Shown here: positions 7,473 through 12,719 of the stretch, piece by piece
Position numbering within the stretch: the first letter of the stretch is position 1
How the letters are laid out: every line of letters starts with the position of its first letter
Origin: Bordetella parapertussis
GTDB taxonomy: Bacteria; Pseudomonadota; Gammaproteobacteria; Burkholderiales; Burkholderiaceae_B
Length of the DNA stretch: 12,719 bases
Direction: 5' to 3'
NCBI GenBank assembly: GCA_945882005.1
Contig: CAMCWG010000056.1
Location: forward strand, 1 to 12,719
Translations under genes and position numbers: made by a program
The notes under the pieces: model-generated
Seen by the model: the letters and a program-made list of their open reading frames with translations, nothing else
Told to the model about the DNA's origin: nothing
Databases searched by the model: none

Positions 7473-8366
7473 TTAGTGCCCGGATTTCTTCTCACGCAGC
7501 ATGACGCGCGCGATAATATTGAGTAGTAACACTGCCAAGGTAATGAGCAAAGCACCAGCCCAAGCAAGATTGACCCAGTTTTCATAGGGACTCATCGCAA
7601 ACTGGAAGATCACGACCGGCAGGTTTGCCATTGGGGCATTCATGTTTGTCGAGAAAAACTGATTGTTCAGGGCTGTAAAGAGTAACGGAGCTGTTTCGCC
7701 ACTAATGCGGGCGAGCGCCAACAGCAGGCCAGTTGTCACTCCAGCGCGCGCGGCTCTCAGCGTAACGTATGTGGTCACTTTCCAACGAGGCGTGCCTAGC
7801 GCATAGGCAGCTTCCCGCAGACTCCCAGGCACCAAGCGCAGCATATTTTCAGTCGTGCGAATCACCACCGGAATCGCAATCAGACTGAGCGCAAAGGACC
7901 CAGCCCAACCAGAAAAGTGTTTGACCTGCGCGACTAAAATTGCATAGACGAACAGTCCGAGCACGATCGATGGAGCCGACAACATAATATCTGTCACGAA
8001 ACGGGTGACCGAAGCGACGACACTACGATCGCCAAACTCTGCCAAATACACGCCCGCAAAAATTCCGACCGGCGTTGCGACTAATGCAGTGACCCCGATC
8101 ATCATCAAACTGCCCACAATGGCGTTGGCCAAACCACCTCCGTCTGACCCAGGAGCAGGAGTGGACTCAGTGAAAATCGCCCAACTCAGGCCCGCGAAAC
8201 CGTACTTGAACAAGACGATCAAAATCCAAAGAAGGGCAATCAGGCCAAGGGCCATTGAAAACATCGATAGGAAGAGGCCTACGTGATTCGACACCTTGCG
8301 ACGCCGATATAAATTGATGTCTAAATTAGCCGCAAGGGAAACATTAGTTTGATTTGAAGTAGACAT
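7473..8366 (-). CDS. pstA: Phosphate ABC importer, permease subunit PstA
   Basis: Inner-membrane permease that pairs with PstC to form the phosphate channel. 297 residues with about six membrane segments, the first at roughly 28-54. The EAA loop that contacts PstB is at about 185-204 ([19 protein letters not shown]), and the PstA-typical [12 protein letters not shown] is at 221-232. ATG 8366 directly follows the pstC stop (TAA then ATG with no gap). A GGAG inside the end of pstC, 11 bases upstream, may serve as ribosome-binding site, so translation is probably coupled. Confidence 0.96.
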   Translation of the reverse strand: MSTSNQTNVSLAANLDINLYRRRKVSNHVGLFLSMFSMALGLIALLWILIVLFKYGFAGLSWAIFTESTPAPGSDGGGLANAIVGSLMMIGVTALVATPVGIFAGVYLAEFGDRSVVASVTRFVTDIMLSAPSIVLGLFVYAILVAQVKHFSGWAGSFALSLIAIPVVIRTTENMLRLVPGSLREAAYALGTPRWKVTTYVTLRAARAGVTTGLLLALARISGETAPLLFTALNNQFFSTNMNAPMANLPVVIFQFAMSPYENWVNLAWAGALLITLAVLLLNIIARVMLREKKSGH

Positions 8367-9353
8367 TTACGTACGTGCTCCCTGTGATTTCTCAGCGCGC
8401 AGAATCATGATTTTCGCGACCGACAACACAATGAACGTGATAACGAAGAGCAGGAAGCCAAGTGCAAAAAGTGTCGAGAGATGAAAATCATCCGCCTCGC
8501 CAAATTCGTTAGCGAGTGTCGAGGCGATCGAGGTCCCTGGCGCAAAAAGCGATTCACTCAGGCGCTGCGAGTTGCCGATAACGAAGGTGACCGCCATGGT
8601 CTCGCCCAGCGCACGACCCAACCCTAGCATCACACCACCAATCACACCCTTCTGGGTGTAGGGAAGCACGATATATCGGACAACTTCCCAAGTGGTGCAG
8701 CCGAGTCCATAGGCGGACTCACGCAAAATCGGCGGAACGATTTCAAATACATCACGCATCACCGCTGCAATGAACGGCAGAATCATGAAGGCAAGAATGA
8801 TCCCTGCTGCAAGCAAGCCAATGCCGTTCATCGCACCACCAAAAAGTGGGCCGATCAAGGGCATTTGACCAAGTGTGGACTGCAGGGCAGGTTGACCGTA
8901 CTGAGCGAACAGTGGCGCGAAGATAAATAAGCCAAACATGCCGTAAATAATGGAGGGTACCGCAGCGAGCAATTCGATCGCGGTGCCAAGAGGCCTGCGC
9001 AACCACAACGGACAGGTTTCTGTCAGAAAAACAGCAATACCAAAGGCGAGGGGCACAGCTAATAACAACGCAATCACGGAGCTGACCAATGTGCCGTAAA
9101 TGGCAATCATGGCCCCGAACTCGTCGTTGATGATATCCCACTCCACGCGCCAGATAAAACCAACGCCAAACTTATGAAAAGCAGGCCACGCACTGACCAG
9201 CAAGGATACGAGAATCCCTGCCAAGGCCAGCAAAACCAGCACCGAAAAGAGCAGCGTAATCTTATGAAACAAAAAATCTTGAATACGCTGCTTTTTAACC
9301 ACGGCAAGCATGTTTGGATCCATCATGCTCTTATCCGCAAGGATTTGACTCAT
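8367..9353 (-). CDS. pstC: Phosphate ABC importer, permease subunit PstC
   Basis: Inner-membrane permease partner of PstA. 328 residues with about six hydrophobic segments, the first at roughly 32-55. The EAA-like coupling loop is at 211-230 ([20 protein letters not shown]), followed by the conserved [16 protein letters not shown] at 246-261. ATG 9353 is chosen over two in-frame TTG codons (9359 and 9356) because AAGGAG lies 9 bases before the ATG but too close to the TTGs. A 52-base gap without a strong hairpin separates it from pstS, so both are probably on one mRNA. Confidence 0.96.
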   Translation of the reverse strand: MSQILADKSMMDPNMLAVVKKQRIQDFLFHKITLLFSVLVLLALAGILVSLLVSAWPAFHKFGVGFIWRVEWDIINDEFGAMIAIYGTLVSSVIALLLAVPLAFGIAVFLTETCPLWLRRPLGTAIELLAAVPSIIYGMFGLFIFAPLFAQYGQPALQSTLGQMPLIGPLFGGAMNGIGLLAAGIILAFMILPFIAAVMRDVFEIVPPILRESAYGLGCTTWEVVRYIVLPYTQKGVIGGVMLGLGRALGETMAVTFVIGNSQRLSESLFAPGTSIASTLANEFGEADDFHLSTLFALGFLLFVITFIVLSVAKIMILRAEKSQGART

Positions 9354-9362
9354 CAACAACTA

Positions 9363-9368
9363 CTCCTT
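9363..9368 (-). promoter_or_regulatory. Ribosome-binding site of pstC
   Basis: AAGGAG on the - strand, 9 bases before ATG 9353. It decides the start against the two upstream TTG codons. Confidence 0.75.
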
Positions 9369-9405
9369 GGTACGTGGTCTTTTCGGTTTGATGTAAACGA
9401 ACTAC

Positions 9406-10431
9406 TTAGTGCTTGATCTGGGCCCAAACTTTATCGGCGATCGCTTTGGTCAATGTATCGGGCAAAGGAACGTAGTCCAGATCTAAGGCTAACTGCTTGC
9501 CGTCTTTAAATGCCCACGAAAAGAACTTTAAGGTGTCTTTTGAGGCGGCCTTGTTGACTGGGTCCTTGTACATCAGAACGAAAGAGGCGCCAGTAATCGG
9601 CCAAGCGGCATCGCCTTTCTGCTCGACCAACGAGATACCCATACCAGGAACGCTAAACCAATCTGCACCAGCCGCAGCTGCTGCAAAAGTGGCTTCGCCC
9701 GGATCTACGAACTTGCCGTTCTTATTCTGCATTTGCAGGTGAGGGATCTTGTTGCGTTTGGCATATGCAAACTCAACATAACCAATCGACCCCTTCACGC
9801 GTGCGACGTTTGCGGCAACACCTTCATTACCCTTACCGCCGACCGAACTGCCTGCTGGCCACTTAACTGCAGCACCTTTACCAACTTTATCGGCCCAGGC
9901 TTTGCTGGCTTCTGACAAATAGTCAGTAAAAATGAATGTCGTACCAGAACCGTCAGCACGATGCACGACAGTGATAGCCTGGTCAGGCAGCTTCTTGCCT
10001 GGATTCAATGCAAGCAGCTTAGGGTCGTTCCATTTGGAAATCGTGCCCATGAAGATTTCAGCCAGTGCGGCACCGGTGATTTTCAATTCACCTGGCTTGA
10101 AGCCCTCAACGTTGATAACGGGTACAACACCACCCAGAATCACTGGAAACTGCACCATACCGTCTTTGTCCAACTGCCCACCAGCGACAGGCGCATCAGA
10201 CGCACCGAACGTTACAGTCTTAGCACGGATTTGGCGCAAGCCACCTGAAGAACCAATCGATTGATAATTCAAACCAACGTTCTCAATTTTTTTGTAAACC
10301 TCTGCCCACTTAGCAAAAATGGGATACGGGAAGGTAGCGCCCGCACCGGTGATATCCGCGGCCTGGCTTGTTAGGGCGGCGGTGGTCATAACTAGACCTG
10401 CCGACAAGGAAAGGAGTGCACGTTTGATCAT
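9406..10431 (-). CDS. pstS: Periplasmic phosphate-binding protein PstS
   Basis: Periplasmic receptor that binds phosphate and delivers it to PstCA. 341 residues. The N-terminus MIKRALLSLSAG then a hydrophobic run is a Sec signal peptide, with cleavage likely after SQA (Ala24); there is no lipobox Cys, so it is soluble rather than a lipoprotein. Phosphate-contact segments are present: GAGATFPYPIF (29-39), QSIGSSGG (57-64), GASDAP (76-81) and HRADGSGTTF (157-166). AGGA (10440-10443) lies 8 bases before ATG 10431. It is first in the pst operon and carries a Pho box upstream, so it should rise under phosphate limitation. Confidence 0.97.
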   Translation of the reverse strand: MIKRALLSLSAGLVMTTAALTSQAADITGAGATFPYPIFAKWAEVYKKIENVGLNYQSIGSSGGLRQIRAKTVTFGASDAPVAGGQLDKDGMVQFPVILGGVVPVINVEGFKPGELKITGAALAEIFMGTISKWNDPKLLALNPGKKLPDQAITVVHRADGSGTTFIFTDYLSEASKAWADKVGKGAAVKWPAGSSVGGKGNEGVAANVARVKGSIGYVEFAYAKRNKIPHLQMQNKNGKFVDPGEATFAAAAAGADWFSVPGMGISLVEQKGDAAWPITGASFVLMYKDPVNKAASKDTLKFFSWAFKDGKQLALDLDYVPLPDTLTKAIADKVWAQIKH

Positions 10432-10483
10432 TTTTTAGTTCCTAAAAATCGTTGAAAGACGTTACTTTGCGACAACAGATTGG

Positions 10484-10517
10484 ATGGTAGAGGGACAACA
10501 TGACGGAATTGTGACAA
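10484..10517 (-). promoter_or_regulatory. Pho box and -10 of the pstS promoter
   Basis: On the - strand, TTGTCAC (10517-10511), AATT, then CCGTCAT (10506-10500) form two 7-base half-sites 11 bases apart. They match the PhoB repeat CTGTCAT at 5 of 7 and 6 of 7 positions. After 10 bases comes TACCAT (10489-10484, 4 of 6 to the -10 consensus), about the spacing at which the Pho box replaces the -35. The predicted leader to the pstS ATG is about 46 bases. The pattern was read by eye. Confidence 0.7.
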
Positions 10518-10520
10518 GCA

Positions 10521-10533
10521 GCGCCATTGGCGC
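10521..10533. repeat. Short inverted repeat next to the Pho box
   Basis: GCGCCA-T-TGGCGC, two perfect 6-base arms one base apart, three bases upstream of the Pho box in the ppk-pstS gap. The spacing is too tight for a stable hairpin with all pairs and no T-run follows directly, so a protein site is as likely as a terminator. Function unknown. Confidence 0.4.
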
Positions 10534-10582
10534 CAAACACAAGAAAAACTTAATCTCACGCCACTAGGCGCGAACCGGACGG

Positions 10583-12658
10583 CTAAGCCCCCAGCCGTTC
10601 CATCAGGTGTTGGTGCAGAGAAAAAACGGCGCCGCGCCTGCGAACGATGGTGTAGGTGCCATCGGCTTGTTGAATCCAAGCGCGCAAATTGTCTTTCAGC
10701 GCATAGGTAAAAGCCTCGTCGATAACACGCTTCTTGAGGGTCTTGTCGTTGACTGGAAACGCCACTTCAACGCGTCGGAAGAAGTTTCGATCCATCCAGT
10801 CTGCCGACGATAGGTAAACTTTTTCCTCGCCCCCCGCATAAAAATAAAATACGCGTGAGTGCTCCAAGAACTGACCAACTATTGAGCGTACGGTAATGTT
10901 CTCGGACAGCCCTGCCACTGCCGAGCGCAGAGCACAGACACCACGTATAACCAAGTCAATCTTTACTCCCGCCTGGCTAGCCTTGTATAACTCTTGAATG
11001 ACGATAGGCTCAAGCAACGAGTTCATTTTTGCGCGGATACGGGCCGGCTTGCCTGCGCGGGCCGCACGGGCCTCAGCACGGATCATCGCCACCACTGAGC
11101 TATGCAAGGTAAACGGTGCCTGCAATAAATGCTTCAGTGTTCGGCGCTCACCTAAACCTGTGAGCTGAGAAAAAACCTGATCCATGTCTTCGCAGAGCTT
11201 CGGGTCCGCGGTAAGCAGTCCGAAGTCCGTGTAAAGGCTCGCAGTACGTAAATGATAATTACCTGTACCAAGGTGACCATAACGGCGGATGCGCCCTTTT
11301 TCTCGACGCAACACTAACGCCATTTTTGCGTGCGTCTTATGACCCACCACGCCGTAAACTACGTGGGCACCGACCTCTTCTAGGCGGGCTGCCCAATTGA
11401 TATTCGTCTGCTCATCAAACCGGGCCATCAACTCTACGACCACAGTCACTTCTTTGCCAGACTTGGCAGCTGCGAGCAAGAGGCGCATTAGTTCCGAGTC
11501 TTCACCGGTCCGATAGATGGTCTGCTTGATCGCCACAACGTCCGGATCAGTCGCCGCTGCGGTCAAAAAATCAACGACGGGCTGGAACGATTGGTACGGA
11601 TGATGTAAAAGTCGATCGCCCTTGGCGATCAGCTCAAACATCGCTGCAGACCTGCCAGGCAGAGTCTCAAAAGGTGACGGAAGCTTTCCTTGAAACGCCG
11701 GAAATAGTAAAGCTGGCTCTTTCACTAAACTACAAATTTGCATCAAACGCGCAACGTTTGCTGGACCATTCACGCGATAGGTGTCGGCAGGCGTCAGTGC
11801 GAATTCTTTCTGTAAAAACGACTCAATGTGGTCCGGCGTGTTGTGATCAATCTCAAGACGAACCGCCGAACCAAAGTTGCGCTGTGATAATTCACCCTGC
11901 AACGCATGTCTCAGGTTGGTGACCTCTTCCTCATCGACAAACAGGTCACTGTTACGGGTCACACGCCACTGATAACAGCCCTCCATATGCATCCCGGGGA
12001 ACAACTCACCTACAAAGGCACGCAGCAATCCCGTCAACAAGATGAAACCATGAGGCTGGCCAGACACACTCGGAGGCATTTTGATGAGCCGAGGTAACGC
12101 GCGCGGTGCCTGCACAATCGCAATCGTTGCCTTGCGACCGAAAGCATCTACACCGGAAAGTGGAACGATAAAATTTAGGCTCTTGTTGTAGACGCGAGGG
12201 AATGGATGTGCAGGATCCAAACCAATCGGCGTGAGCAAGGGCATCACGTCGCGATGGAATACTTCTCGCGCCCAGGCGGTCTGCGCTTCATTCCACTCGG
12301 CGGCTTGATGCAATTCAACACCGGAAGCGCGCAACTCTGGTAGCACTTTATCGTTCAGTAAACTGTACTGACGTGCAACGAGCTCATGCACAGCTTGTTG
12401 CACTTGATCGAAGGCCCACTCTGCCGTCAGCCCATCGGGGCCGACAACATTAGGGTACTGAGCAATCTGAGCCTTCAGGCTTGATACCCGAATCTCAAAA
12501 AACTCATCTAGATTCGAACCCACGATACAGACGTAGCGCAGTTTCTCCAGCGCAGGTGTATCAGCGAGTTCCGCCATGGCCAGCACGCGCTCATTGAATT
12601 TGAGCAGTGATAACTCGCGATTGAAATACAAGGCTTCGGGCTTTTTGCGGGCAGTCAT
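10583..12658 (-). CDS. ppk: Polyphosphate kinase 1
   Basis: Reversibly moves the terminal phosphate of ATP onto inorganic polyphosphate; usually membrane-associated. 691 residues, near the E. coli length of 688. The N-terminal domain begins YFNRELSLLKFNERVL (11-26) and contains SNLDEFFEIRVS (48-59). The phospholipase-D-like catalytic part holds the probable phosphohistidine His443 (in KTHAK) and second His600 (in LEHSRVF). RYGHLGTGNYH (459-469) and VYLSSADWMDRN (614-625) are also family hallmarks. It is upstream of, and parallel to, the pst operon with a 151-base gap holding the Pho box, so pst can be transcribed on its own. Its promoter is only partly inside the window. A weak TAGG lies 9 bases before ATG 12658. 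Confidence 0.97.
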   Translation of the reverse strand: MTARKKPEALYFNRELSLLKFNERVLAMAELADTPALEKLRYVCIVGSNLDEFFEIRVSSLKAQIAQYPNVVGPDGLTAEWAFDQVQQAVHELVARQYSLLNDKVLPELRASGVELHQAAEWNEAQTAWAREVFHRDVMPLLTPIGLDPAHPFPRVYNKSLNFIVPLSGVDAFGRKATIAIVQAPRALPRLIKMPPSVSGQPHGFILLTGLLRAFVGELFPGMHMEGCYQWRVTRNSDLFVDEEEVTNLRHALQGELSQRNFGSAVRLEIDHNTPDHIESFLQKEFALTPADTYRVNGPANVARLMQICSLVKEPALLFPAFQGKLPSPFETLPGRSAAMFELIAKGDRLLHHPYQSFQPVVDFLTAAATDPDVVAIKQTIYRTGEDSELMRLLLAAAKSGKEVTVVVELMARFDEQTNINWAARLEEVGAHVVYGVVGHKTHAKMALVLRREKGRIRRYGHLGTGNYHLRTASLYTDFGLLTADPKLCEDMDQVFSQLTGLGERRTLKHLLQAPFTLHSSVVAMIRAEARAARAGKPARIRAKMNSLLEPIVIQELYKASQAGVKIDLVIRGVCALRSAVAGLSENITVRSIVGQFLEHSRVFYFYAGGEEKVYLSSADWMDRNFFRRVEVAFPVNDKTLKKRVIDEAFTYALKDNLRAWIQQADGTYTIVRRRGAVFSLHQHLMERLGA

Positions 12659-12664
12659 GGGTAG

Positions 12665-12685
12665 AAACCTATTTAAGTTAGGTTT
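12665..12685 (-). promoter_or_regulatory. Inverted repeat in the ppk leader
   Basis: On the - strand AAACCTA, seven bases, TAGGTTT. The right arm contains TAGG, the only ribosome-binding-site-like sequence before ATG 12658, so folding would hide it. A TGTAAT (12709-12704, 5 of 6 to the -10 consensus) upstream would put this repeat inside the leader. Its -35 region falls at or beyond the window edge. Confidence 0.35.
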
Positions 12686-12719
12686 GTCTTTTAATCCCTG
12701 AAGATTACAGTGATTTGAC

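Noticed and set aside
10559..10570. CGCC-TAGT-GGCG (read on the - strand) after ppk as an intrinsic terminator
   Set aside because: Only 4 to 5 paired bases, and the T-run starts about 10 bases beyond the stem, too far for a normal rho-independent terminator.

Overview
The window looks like ordinary chromosome from a betaproteobacterium. The best guess is Burkholderiales, possibly an Alcaligenaceae-like lineage. This rests on protein style (a PTR1/FolM-type reductase overlapping folB, PPK1 next to pstSCAB) and on moderate GC, and no marker gene fixes the genus. All ten protein genes are intact. I saw no insertion sequence, prophage gene, CRISPR array or defence gene.

Left half, + strand (bases 1-6114). 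First comes a probable catabolic unit: a single-chain acyl-CoA synthetase of the ADP-forming type, an MFS transporter overlapping it by 4 bases, and an amidase-signature hydrolase 29 bases on. Read together, they suggest import of an amide or acid, release of ammonia to give a carboxylate, and activation of that carboxylate to a CoA thioester. The substrate is unknown. After a 50-base gap with a possible promoter come two pterin/folate genes that also overlap: a FolM/PTR1-type short-chain reductase and dihydroneopterin aldolase FolB.

Middle (6115-6556). This is a gene-less stretch where the two gene sets converge. It begins with about 80 bases of very AT-rich DNA (12 G/C in 6121-6200) carrying a small direct repeat and hairpin. 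About 320 bases of unrecognised sequence follow. It ends with a perfect 16-bp inverted repeat that fits a terminator for the tRNA-Pro(TGG) gene read on the - strand.

Right half, - strand (12658 down to 6557). In transcription order this holds ppk (polyphosphate kinase 1), a Pho-box promoter, pstS, pstC, pstA, pstB and tRNA-Pro. PstSCAB is the complete high-affinity phosphate ABC importer, and PPK1 stores phosphate as polyphosphate. A two-half-site Pho box with a -10 element at the right distance sits upstream of pstS, so control by PhoB under phosphate starvation is likely. The usual downstream partner phoU is absent: the tRNA gene starts 30 bases after pstB.

Nothing here amounts to a clearly new biological system. 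The points most worth a second look are the altered oxyanion-loop residue of the amidase, the pst operon ending at a tRNA instead of phoU, the Pho box, and the unexplained convergent gap.
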